64,000 bases of DNA from Takakia lepidozioides (Eukaryota; Streptophyta; Takakiopsida; Takakiales; Takakiaceae): the NCBI GenBank assembly GCA_030704615.1, contig CM060734.1:57862042-57926041 (forward strand), read 5' to 3'. The notes below the pieces were generated by a model that searched no databases, was not told the DNA's origin, and was given only the letters and a program-made list of their open reading frames with translations. Positions 10,901-20,381 of this stretch are shown here, in pieces (position 1 is the first letter of the stretch; every line of letters starts with the position of its first letter). The translations under genes were made by a program, and so were the position numbers.

Positions 10901-11244
10901 GTGTTGCTGGAAGGAGGAGTACTACCAGGTTTGAATGGGTTCTCAGTTATCCATGCCTTGCATAAGCCCAGACAACCCCCCCACCTGCAACGGAGGAGTT
11001 CGAAGACAATGTTTCCGTCGAAGGTGCATGGGAGAAACTTTGCCCGTTCAATCGTGAAAGCATCCCATGGAATCTTAGATATGTCGTTCTTGGAACCTGG
11101 CATCCCCAACATGGACTTTAACTTCGGAAGAACACTGCTGATCTCCTGCAGCTCGGTTTCTTGGACAACTGCAGATGAAGGTGGAGGTTGTATTTCTGCG
11201 GTGTCTTGCAATTTAGGGGTTGATATACAGACAGACCTTATCAT
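10831..11244 (-). CDS. Uncharacterised ORF
   Basis: The minus frame of 137 codons is not a simple shadow of the PPR remnant over most of its length (10900-11244). It contains PPPSSAVVQETELQEISSVL, PKLKSMLGMPGSKNDISKI and PWDAFTIERAKFLPCTFDGN, which look like ordinary protein. It could be one exon of a decayed gene. Its last 25 codons overlap the reverse strand of the PPR remnant and are doubtful. No family is recognised. Confidence 0.25.
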   Translation of the reverse strand: MIRSVCISTPKLQDTAEIQPPPSSAVVQETELQEISSVLPKLKSMLGMPGSKNDISKIPWDAFTIERAKFLPCTFDGNIVFELLRCRWGGCLGLCKAWITENPFKPGSTPPSSNTYNSSFDDVIMDLFPLFQSSQAC

Positions 11245-11783
11245 GAAATGAGCACTTCTACATCAATCTTCCAGAAGAAGTTAGGCTGGCCCCTCTTCAT
11301 GGTATTGTCGTTCCATGGGTACAGTTTGCATGGGTTGATGGGTTTGAGTGCACCCACTCATCTCCCTCTCCTGAGATTTGATGCCTCGACCCATCGTCTC
11401 AAAGAGGGCCTAGGGTTTTAGAGTTGGTGAACGTTGAATTTATTGCATGGTTATGTTTACAATCAAAAGGAGAGCCAGCAGTTTGTCAAGTTTTGCTCTG
11501 ATGGATTTGTACTAGATCATAGAAGTGCTGACCTTGGAGGCCTGCAATTTTCATTGGAAGTGGAAATATGTATCTTCCACATCTTTGTGGGAGCAGCAGT
11601 GGTAATTCTCGAGCAACGGTCCTCCCACTTTATAAATGGAAAAAGCTGTTGTGTTTAATGCTGTGCATGAGTACTGGGGGAATCTTTTCCCTTATGTTTG
11701 GAGTCTGATCTTTTGTAGCAAGATATGTATGTTCTGGTCTGGAATGGCATCAGGCTTCGAAACTGTTTATAAACCTGAATTTC
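11245..11783. other. Intergenic, nothing recognised
   Basis: A 74-codon plus frame at 11434-11658 has no recognisable features and is probably fortuitous. Confidence 0.4.
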
Positions 11784-12017
11784 CCCATTCAGCTCCGTGA
11801 ATTAATTTTGATGAGCAATTTTTATGCAACTTCTCATAGTGACAAGGCCGATGGGCCTCGAGATAAAACACTCCCTCCCCTTGTGCCTGTTGGTTGTTCT
11901 CTCTCTCCCAAGGAGGGAGGGGAGGGGAGGGAGTGTTTTATTTCGGGGCCCATGGGCCTTGTCAACATGAGAAGTTGCATAAGAATTGCTCATCAAAATT
12001 TCACAGAACTGAATGGG
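11784..12017. mobile_element. Foldback/MITE-like hairpin element
   Basis: Long imperfect palindrome of 234 bp. The left arm starts CCCATTCAGCTCCGTGAAT, continues through TTTTGATGAGCAAT and ATGCAACTTCTCAT, and reaches AAACACTCCCTCCCC. The right arm is its reverse complement, ending ATTCACAGAACTGAATGGG-like at 12017 (CTGAATGGG). The arms are about 95-100 bp with a loop of about 40 bp around 11880-11925. Both strands therefore encode near-identical short frames, which are shadows. No clear target-site duplication was seen. Confidence 0.75.
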
Positions 12018-12904
12018 CAGATCCTTGAACTTTCATAGAACACTCGAATCGCGGGGGGCAGAGCAACATAATCCAACAATGAGGTACCTCTGCATAGTGT
12101 CACTAGGTATATCCACAAAGAGAGTTTTTGAGTAGAGCTTTATGATTCCTTCTCAGGGCCCCACTTTTTTCCTTGTTTGGTGCTTTTCTCCTGTCCCTTA
12201 AACTCTTTGAGCTTTCCTTGGGCCATATATAGTTTCTCTTCTTTGCCACCTCAAATAGGTTCAATGCTCTACCAACAACTTGTGAATTTCAATCAACAGA
12301 TCCAAATATTTGAGAAATGTTGAGGAATATATCTTCTGAAGAAGCTCTGCTTGTTTCAACTGAGTCTGTTTGTCTGTAATGAGCCTGTCTGATCAGGTTA
12401 GTACACTGGCAAGAGGTTTTGTGTTCCAACATATACTGGGAAGAGGTTCTTGGAGGTGCTGGGTCAAACAGCAAGGTCAGCTGTTTGAGAGATGCAATGC
12501 AGGAGTAATCAATTAACAATTTGGAGAAATTCTTTAGATATCATTCATCAATGTCAACTGCTGTTGTGAGCAACAATCAAGCTACCTTCCAATTCAAAGT
12601 GAGAAGATTAGGAGAGAGGTGGTGGAGGTAGGCTCAGAAGTTTGAGAGGGTTGACATACCAAAGCAGCAGATATTACAGGAGACAGATCTTCAGAATGCA
12701 GTTAGTTGTCAAGCTTAGAATTCTGCCATAGCTCACCAAAATAGATGTGTTGTAATAATTCTTTAGCAATGCAGTCCCTGAGATAAGTCAAGCCTAGTAA
12801 GATCATGGGCTGAACTTAAAGTGCCGACACCTATAATGTGCATTTCACCAGTCAAATATGAATATTAGTCTCAAAGTAAGATGTGAAAACCAGCCCAGAA
12901 ATAT
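12018..12904. other. Intergenic, nothing recognised
   Basis: No credible coding region, repeat or RNA gene. Confidence 0.4.
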
Positions 12905-14790
12905 CAGAGAGATTGTACTCATAAGACGTTGTTTGCCGTAGCCTTGTTTGTGGCCATTGACCCCGCGCCCAGTTTGAGCGGGAACAAAAGGGACAGAACC
13001 TACCTTTGTCAGGCGCTGACGTTGGTAGTAAGACTTACCTTCATATAGAGAATTAATCCGGGTTTTCCAGATATCCACTAGAAATCCCTTCACACAAGCA
13101 TCAATCTGCTGTGTGTGATTTGCCCAAAAACTAGGCCTCAGGAGGGCCTGGGCTTTTGGCTCAGCCTCGAGACTTTCAAAGTTGGTAAACAGGGGTACAG
13201 GCACAATTCCCTTGATAGATTTGAAGAGAGCGTCTCTTTGGTGAGAGAATCCCGGACAGTGTATCAGAAAATGAATACTGTCTTCAGATTGCCCACACAA
13301 CGGGCAATTGCACTCTCCCTTTCCTCTCTGCTTCTGTTTGCTGTTCAAAGGTAGGCTTCCTGCCCCGAGTTTAAATTTCAGTCTAGTGCCGAGAGTGGGT
13401 AGACCCTTGAGGTCATCCAAGATGTCCTCCCCCATGTCACTGACTGGAAACAAGTTCAGGGAAGTTTTCTGCCTAACTTCATTTTCATCAGACAATCTCA
13501 TGGCAACAGACATGGCTTTGGACACTACAGCCTCTAAGTCAGATTTATCCAGCAGGGTCAAGACTTGCGGCTCCAGGTCCAGGTCCTCGAGAATCTCTTC
13601 TACTCTCTTCTGCCAGGACTTAGCCTGTTTGACAGGGCGGTCCTGTTTCCAAGATATAGAGTTGATTAACTTAGGATATCTGGTGTTGGGCATATGTTGC
13701 AGCTGACCCCACCATCTGACCTTGTTTTGGAGCATGCTGACATACACTCCTTAAGCACCCCCACTTGAATGGATTCTAGAGACTTAGCCTGGTTGGAGTT
13801 ATCAACCCATATTGCAGATCCGTACTCCAAGGCAGGTCTAATAACGCGACAAAGCATGGTTTTCTTAACCTCAGAGTTGACCCCTCTGCAGTGGAAAAAT
13901 TTAGTGAGCCCCAGAGCTTTGCCCTTGCCAGTTTGAACACCTTTCCGGATATGTGCATCCCAATTACAATTGGAGGAAAACTCAACGCCCAGGTAAGTGT
14001 AGGAAGGGAGGACCGGGATCTCTTGGCTACCCCACTGCCACTTAAGATCACTTCCTCCCTCTCCTCTGTCGTTGAATGCTACCACTGCACATTTGCTGAC
14101 ATTAGCCTCTAACCCCCAAAGATCAAAGTATCTCTTCGCGCAATCAATCAACTCCTGGAGATTGGTTGGAGTCTCCCCTATGCCTGCGAAGTCATCCGCA
14201 AACATAAGGGCTGGTATGGTGATATCACCCACCCTTAACCCAAATCCCTCACTTTCCACATCCTCGAGGAGTTGATTGATGAAAACATTGAAGAGCAGAG
14301 GGGAGAGAGTACATCCTTGAGCTACACCTTGGTCTATGTCAAAGAAGTTGGACTTCTGTCCGTTAACAGTGACACAGCTTTTGGTGTGAGCATACAAGTT
14401 GTGGACAACTCTCCACATCTTTCCCTTGATCCCACAAGACCACAGGCGGAACCATAGGCCATCTCTCCACACTGTGTCATAAGCCTTTTTGACATCCAGG
14501 AAAAAAACATAAGTGGGTTTCCCTTCTTTTTTCCTTCCCTGGATAATCTGGCTTAGAGTGAAGATATGATCCACACAGCCCCTGTTTCGCCGAAAGCCAG
14601 CTTGGCCTTCGTGGAAACAACCTCTAGACTCCAGATCAACCTCGAGACGAGTACTTGTAACTCTGCAGAATGTCTTGCCAACAGCATTGAGGAGCGTGAT
14701 GCCACGGTAGTTCCCCGGTTCTTCTCTGTCACCCTTCTTGTATATATTGACAATGACCCCCTGTCGCCAGCGAAAAGGGGATCATTTCAG
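12905..14790 (-). mobile_element. 5'-truncated LINE (non-LTR retrotransposon), reverse transcriptase and C-terminal zinc knuckle, pseudogene
   Basis: Reading on the minus strand from 14790, the frame shows RWRQGVIVNIYKKGDREEPG, NYRGITLLNAVGKTF, EGQAGFRRNRGCVDHI, FLDVKKAYDTVWRDG, DQGVAQGCTLSPLLF and ALMFADDFAG. These are RT motifs of LINE ORF2, with FADD as the catalytic box. After a frame change near 13700 the C-terminal region follows, including CNCPLCGQSEDSIHFLIHC, a CCHC knuckle typical of plant LINE C-termini. The endonuclease is absent: homology stops at about 14790 with a stop upstream, the usual 5' truncation. The 3' end near 12905 (CAACGTCTTATGAGTACA) is shared with copies at 15.3 and 55.4 kb. 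It would have reverse-transcribed its own RNA at the target site; this copy is dead. Confidence 0.9.
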
Positions 14791-15289
14791 TCTTCCAGAT
14801 ATCAGAGAGAGAGAGAGAGAGGGATAGGAACAGCCAAAAAGAAGGAAAGAGAAAAGATTATGACTGGTTGCGGGAAGGTTTGCCAAGAGCACGTCGAATC
14901 TTTTGACCCCCGCTCACCAAATCATTTACCTGCCTCCACCACAATGAGATACACTAGTCAGAAAGAAGACAACAATGTTGAGAATTTATGGCCTCCAGCA
15001 GTGACATTCTAGTAGGATGCATGTCAAGGACATCAGCACTACAACTCTAGCCCTGTTCCTGGTACCCTGCAAGTTGAACAGCAGTCACAACGTTGGACAA
15101 ATAGGAAAGGATAGAACAGGAGAAAGAGAGAAGAGTGTTTATGAACTTGTTCTCATCCCACAGCCTTGTGGCCACAATCCCTGCACCCTGTTTGGACTGA
15201 GCAGAAAAAAGTGGGGTGAGGGGAACAGCAGAGGGGGCTTTCCAGTAGTGAGAGTTTTCAAAATAACTTCACCCCTTCCTCTTTTGGAG
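14791..15289. other. Intergenic with (GA)n microsatellite
   Basis: A short (GA)n run lies at about 14806-14821 at the LINE truncation border. No gene was recognised; the 102-codon plus frame at 15017 is mostly not LINE-derived and has no recognisable domain. Confidence 0.4.
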
Positions 15290-15470
15290 GACGTAACCAC
15301 ACACAGCAGATTGATGCTTGTGTGAAGGGATTTCTAGAGGATATCTGGAAAACTCGGATTAATTGTCTGTTCCAAGGTAAGTCATACTACCCCGGCGTCA
15401 GCCGCTGACAAAGGTAGTTTCTGTCCCTTTGTGTTCCGCTCAAAGGTCAATGGCAAACAACGTCTTCTGA
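15290..15470 (+). mobile_element. LINE 3'-end fragment
   Basis: Plus-strand match to the last ~180 bp of the LINE at 12.9 kb: CACACAGCAGATTGATGCTTG, GATATCTGGAAAACTCGGATT, GTCAGCCGCTGACAAAGGTAG, ending AACGTCTTCTGAGTACATTC. It encodes QQIDACVKGFLEDIWKTRIN. The common 3' terminus with two other copies supports independent LINE insertions truncated at the 5' side. Confidence 0.8.
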
Positions 15471-15867
15471 GTACATTCTTTTGGAGGACATAATACAATC
15501 TCTTGCTTCCTCACTCTCTCTCCAGAGGAGAGTGACATGTCTACATACACTCACAAACACACTACTGCAAGTTCAGGCTCAGTTTTTGGTCAATCAGAAC
15601 CCTACAACCTGCTCCAGGAGGCTTGTTAGCCCGCAGAGAATGTGCCCTAAGTAATGTCACAACATTCACAGCCATCAATTTAGTATCTCTCCCATCTCAT
15701 ACTCAAGAGGAACTGACTATTGAAGGAGCTATAACACCTTTAAGAGACATGCAGCCCTTGTCTCTATTTAAAACCCCTCACATCCAACAGATTGATTACT
15801 ACAGATTCAAGATTTGCCAAAAAAGCTGGCACCTTACAGGCACTAACCTCTCGAATTCCGCTAGCAT

Positions 15868-15967
15868 GAAGTGCACCACCAACAGCACATGCCCCAGCCC
15901 CTAGAAGCAAGGATGCAATTGAGAATGCCCTGAGGGGCATGGATGGGCGCCCCCAGCAGCTGGCCAA
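15868..15967 (-). CDS. Possible first exon of a small membrane protein
   Basis: The minus frame gives MPLRAFSIASLLLGAGACAVG, then GALHASGIRE, ending at a good donor (GAGAG|GTTAGTG). The hydrophobic 20-residue stretch looks like one transmembrane segment, resembling small plant organelle-membrane proteins. No downstream exon could be fixed on the minus strand, so the gene may be broken or the match fortuitous. Confidence 0.25.
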
Positions 15968-17371
15968 CCGAACAACATGCCCATGTACTCTGGGTCAGTT
16001 TGACCTTCTTTTGCTCAGGGACTTGATTACTCATTGGTCAAAGGTACTGGGTCCTCCTATCCAACCTGCAGAGAAACCAACAACACCAATCATTTTAAAC
16101 TTGAGGGATACTTTTTTAGTGGCCAGAGTCTCCTATAAATCTGTTTGCTTGCCACATTTTTTGAGTAGAATTATATAAGACTCTTTCAGGACATAACTGC
16201 ACTCCAGCCCATCAATCTCTGGCCTAAAGAGCACAGAAGTGGGAGACAATACCACAACAACAACATACATTGATTCTTCCCCTCAATTGTCACTGCAACC
16301 ATGCCATATCGTAGGTATTATGGGGCTGTACTGGGTACTTTGGGGCATATCTGTAGTATACTACTAACTATGGATAACTTAACCTGAGAATTGATTTAGC
16401 TGCAGACCCAAGTGCCATTTGCCTGAGGGAATTCAGAGAAACCATTGTACCCAGAATGTTAGGCCTAACTGTTTCAAAAGGCTGTAGAGAGGGAGAGAGA
16501 TGTTCTAAGTCCACATTCCAGGCCCGCAAATGGTGCGAGTCATACTCTTACCACCGGCAGCTCCTATCGGAAGCAAAAAACTGTGTGCCCCTACAGGAAA
16601 ATTGGTTCATCCCCATGTTGTGCCGCAAGTACTTCCCAATGCTTGTGATACAATGCCAGAGTCAAAAGTATACATTAAAACCAGAAAGGCTAACTGTCCG
16701 GATCAGGATATCTGTAGGTTACAATAGACATCCGCGGCGATACTGGAAATGTAAGGTTGTTCCAGTGTGCACCCCACATAACGATCACAAACTAGCTACT
16801 TTCTTCACACTTTACACAGAACCTCTTGGAAAATTACAACAAACAACTCCCAATTCACGATGATTGTGCTGCCTAAGCGTAATATAATACCAACATAAAT
16901 TCCCTCCAAGGTTTAGGGTTCCGAGAGAGAGAGAGATCCACCCATAACGTTGGGAAGAGGACGTTATGGATTCTAATGCACACTTGTGAAGGTCTGAGTG
17001 AGGATCCCTACCTCCCGACGGCCTCGACCTCCACAAGCTTCCGCACCAGCGCACATCATCCCTGCTCCACAACAAGGGCAGCACCCAACTCTCTCATCGA
17101 TCAACGAAGAGAACGCGGTGGCCTGAACCATGTTTCCTTCAAACACTTGTTGAATATTACTTTACATATTATATTTTTGCTGGAGTATATTGAGGAGTAT
17201 AATACTACAGATTCTCAGTATATTCGTGTTAGTGGAGTCCTTGGCTGCTGCAGTTTTAGGGTTAATAAGAGACCTCATCCTCTTGCTCTTCCTTCTTTAG
17301 CAGTCAGGCACCCCAGAAACCTGAAAATTTTTGGTACACCAAGGCACAAGAATTGAAGGAAAAATAGAATT
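15968..17371. other. Intergenic, nothing firmly recognised
   Basis: Several short frames (16456-16863 plus, 16812-17084 minus) show no domains. A GAGAGAGA run and a GAACCCTAAACC-like sequence on the minus strand near 16910-16935 resemble plant 5' leader sequence, but no start or exon could be supported. Confidence 0.3.
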
Positions 17372-17581
17372 AGGGCCACCTTACACTAGGGCCGAAGCCC
17401 AAGAAATCCTAGGCCCAATTTCTACCACTCTTGGGCTCGGCTTGAGCCAACTTCAACGGTCATGATCAAACAGTCATGATCGCACAAAAATAGTCTATCT
17501 TAATACCAAACTTCTTGGGCCCAAGAGCCGAGAGTTGGGTCTCACTTGGTCTTGGGCTTCGGCCCTAGTGTAAAGCGGCCC
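17372..17581. mobile_element. Tourist-like MITE (PIF/Harbinger type), TTA target duplication
   Basis: A 210-bp element with terminal inverted repeats: the left end GGGCCACCTTACACTAGGG, continuing into CCGAAGCCCAAGA, is matched by the right end reversed (GGGCCGCTTTACACTAGGG). The internal pieces TCTTGGGCTCGG and CCGAGAGTTGGG also pair. It is flanked on both sides by TTA (17369-17371 and 17582-17584). A 3-bp TTA/TAA duplication and GGGCC termini are characteristic of PIF/Harbinger-derived MITEs. It encodes nothing. Confidence 0.85.
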
Positions 17582-17584
17582 TTA

Positions 17585-19535
17585 GATCAGGAAGGCCAAG
17601 GAACTAAGAAGCCCTGTGTAGATCCTCTCTCCCTTTGGTATGTTTGGAAAGTTAATTCTATGAGCAAGGGATGTCAATGGTCGTTTCACAAGGTGGACAG
17701 TCCAGTGTTGAGTCTGAAGGAGCAAGTGACAGTATCCACAACATTGTAAGAGAAGCCCATCTGAGATCCTCACTCTTTCTACGAGCTGAGACTACCCAAC
17801 AAATCTGTTGAAACTCAAACCCGGGCTTAGAAGTTAAAACAGTCTTTCCTCCTCCTCTATGGTGTCTCTGCATTCACCATGAAGCAAGATTCGTTTGGTC
17901 ATAAGTCATCAAATCTATGCGGGCGAAGATTAGTGAAGCACTTGAATAGCGGGAGGTCAACTGGAAGCACGTCAGCGCGGGAGACACGCCATGAACCTTA
18001 GTATCCATCGCTAGTGCTTCTCTCTAAACTTGGGCAAGGTTCATTGTCATCTGGCTATGATTCCTCTATGATTAGTGAAACAGATTCGTGAGCACCGTCT
18101 GTAGTTAATCTGTACGTGAAACTTGGCTTCATGATTTCCTTTGGATTTCGTGTTGATTCGGGCTGCAAAACGGCCACCTTGCATTTGTCTGCCACCCTTG
18201 GTGTGACCGTCACACATATTCGTCCTCTTGGATGTCTCTCTTGTTATCATTCTCGGGTTCATCCCGCACTTACTTGCGCTTGCTTGCTGGCCCCTAAGGG
18301 TTTTTAAATTTTTCCTCCTACATAGGAATATGGAACTAAGTCAGTGAGCTACCACAAAGTCCATGATATAATGTAATTCATGAATACCTAAAAGGAGTAA
18401 CTTAGACAAAGTATGTGCCTGGAAAGGTAAGTTACATGAGGCATGAAAGAGGTGAAGGCCATGAGGCACTCAAGCTTCTCAGTTAACGACCTTGGGCGTT
18501 TAAAATCTGGGGTGCAGTGTTCGACTGCCAGATGAAGTAACAGGAGCGGTAACCGCGCCCCTCCCTCCCTTGACACAATACCAGGCCACCCGGGCTGTTC
18601 TCAGCAAGCACCCACCATGCAAGGAGACTACAGCAGTGCGCATGCTTGAGTGTTTTTGCTATGTGCATGTTGGGTTTCTTCACAATTGTCTATTCAGCTA
18701 GTAGGTGGTAGCAGCTTAATTTCAATCCCTGATTTTCTCCTATTTGGTTTCCATAGCTCAGCTCAGCACCAAGAGTTAACCAAGTGCAGCTTGAAGGAAC
18801 GTCTCGGCCTGTCTTCTTATGCTCTGAGAATTGACATGCATGAAGGCTATTATCTTCATCCTATCCACCTTGCTTTTGCATGTCATATGCAGGTCTAGCA
18901 ATTGGATCCAAGGTGGTGATATGTCAAACCTTGATGCAATGTGTTCGCTAATCGAGCAAGCAAGAAACTTTTACATCATTAACTCAAGCGCGATCACCAT
19001 CAGTCTATCGAGAAAATTTTCAAGTTTCTCAACCTGGAATTGTGTCACCTCTACTGATCTGACTTTATCCAAGGGATCGTAGTACAAGGGTATTTCTACT
19101 CCATCATGAAGGGATCCGGAAGCAGTGTTATAAACTTGAAGTTTTTGAAAGAGAAGTGGTTACCACTTCCATGTGTGCTTCCTGTGCCGGGTGGCAACAC
19201 TTCCAATGTGTTACCAAGTGGACTTGTTCACGAAGGTCTCCTCGTGAAGGCCGAGAAACCTCGCGCAACTGAGACCCTCGATTTGCCAATTCACGGCGGA
19301 TAGCCGCCTCAACGGATCAATATACGGACTTCAGGTTGCACATGTGTACTCTCATGGGCGTTCCTTTGCCTCTGGACGCAAACTATCACCTAAGTTACAG
19401 TTTCTCGCATTGTTAGCCTCCGATATGGATTCTTAGCAGATATGGAGGAATCATATCTCTAGCCCTTCCACAAAACGCACTCTTCCAGCTCTCTCTCTCT
19501 CCCGGCAGATGTATGTACAGGAGATATGAACTAGA
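17585..19535. other. Intergenic, nothing recognised
   Basis: Long stretch of ordinary base composition with only short unsupported frames on both strands; no repeat or RNA gene seen. Confidence 0.4.
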
Positions 19536-20168
19536 TTATAATTCTAATTTTCTTTGAGCCCTTCGCATTACTGTCTCGTTATGCTTTGGCTTTTTTACAA
19601 GAGTGCATTCGATTGCGATATATTTTTGAATTTTTGTAGCACATGTTTGATCTTTGATCAGTGGTTCTTGTTTTTCCTGGAATTTGTATTTTCCCCTTCG
19701 TTTAGCATTTGTTTCGTCTAGATCTATTTCCGTGGTTTGTGCTGGGTTTTCGGATCTGTATTTTTCCCGTCGTTTAGTATTTGTTTCGTTTGGATCGGGA
19801 GGCGGATGGGATTCTATTCCCGTGGTTTGTGGTGGATGTTCACATCTGTATTTGTCCCTTCGTTTAGCATTTGTTTCATCCGGATCGGGAGGCGGATGGG
19901 ATTCTATTCCTTTGGTTTGTGGTGGATGTTCACATCTGTATTTGTCCCTTCGTTTAGCATTTGTTTCGTCCGGATCGGGAGGCGGATGGGATTCTATTCC
20001 TGTGGTTTGTGGTGCATGTTCACATCTGTATTTTTCTCTTCGCTTAGCATTTGTTTCTTTTGGATGGGGAGTCGGTTGTTTGTATCTTTTCCGTCGTTCA
20101 TCATTTAGTTTCTCTTTATTTAAAGCATACTTTCTCCGTCTCTTATCATTAGCAGTTTCTTTTGCCAT
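19536..20168 (-). CDS. Basic 30-residue-repeat protein of unknown function
   Basis: Intact 210-codon frame starting MAKETANDKRRRKYALNK. It opens with two short RRxKY units, then has three near-perfect and two partial copies of a 30-residue unit (ETNAKRRDKYRCEHPPQT followed by GIESHPPPDPD). The DNA repeats have a 90-bp period (TGGATCGGGAGG at 19791, CGGATCGGGAGG at 19881 and 19971). The (N/D)xKRRxKY phrase resembles short basic repeats found in several eukaryotic nucleic-acid-binding and mobile-element proteins, but no named domain is certain. The C-terminus is basic (KKPKHNETVMRRAQRKLEL). It lies beside the tandem array at 20.4-22.8 kb. The intact frame, despite its high repeat content, suggests recent origin or selection. 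Confidence 0.5.
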   Translation of the reverse strand: MAKETANDKRRRKYALNKEKLNDERRKRYKQPTPHPKETNAKRREKYRCEHAPQTTGIESHPPPDPDETNAKRRDKYRCEHPPQTKGIESHPPPDPDETNAKRRDKYRCEHPPQTTGIESHPPPDPNETNTKRREKYRSENPAQTTEIDLDETNAKRRGKYKFQEKQEPLIKDQTCATKIQKYIAIECTLVKKPKHNETVMRRAQRKLEL

Positions 20169-20381
20169 GTTAAGTTGAAGTTATAGACATCTAGAGATAT
20201 GTTTACAAATAAATAATTGTATTCGCATAGGACATTGGTCTTTTGATAAAATAGATAATTGTTGTATATCTAGATGTTTTTTTCATTAAAATAATTATCT
20301 TTTATGGAAATTTGTCTTAAATTGATAGAAATCATTTGTCTGGAAAGATGAAAAAGAAATAGATAAAGAAAATAAAGGTTT

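Noticed and set aside
19654-20178. Plus-strand 174-codon frame with hydrophobic repeats
   Set aside because: Shadow of the minus-strand basic repeat protein; starts beyond its ATG and has no independent support.
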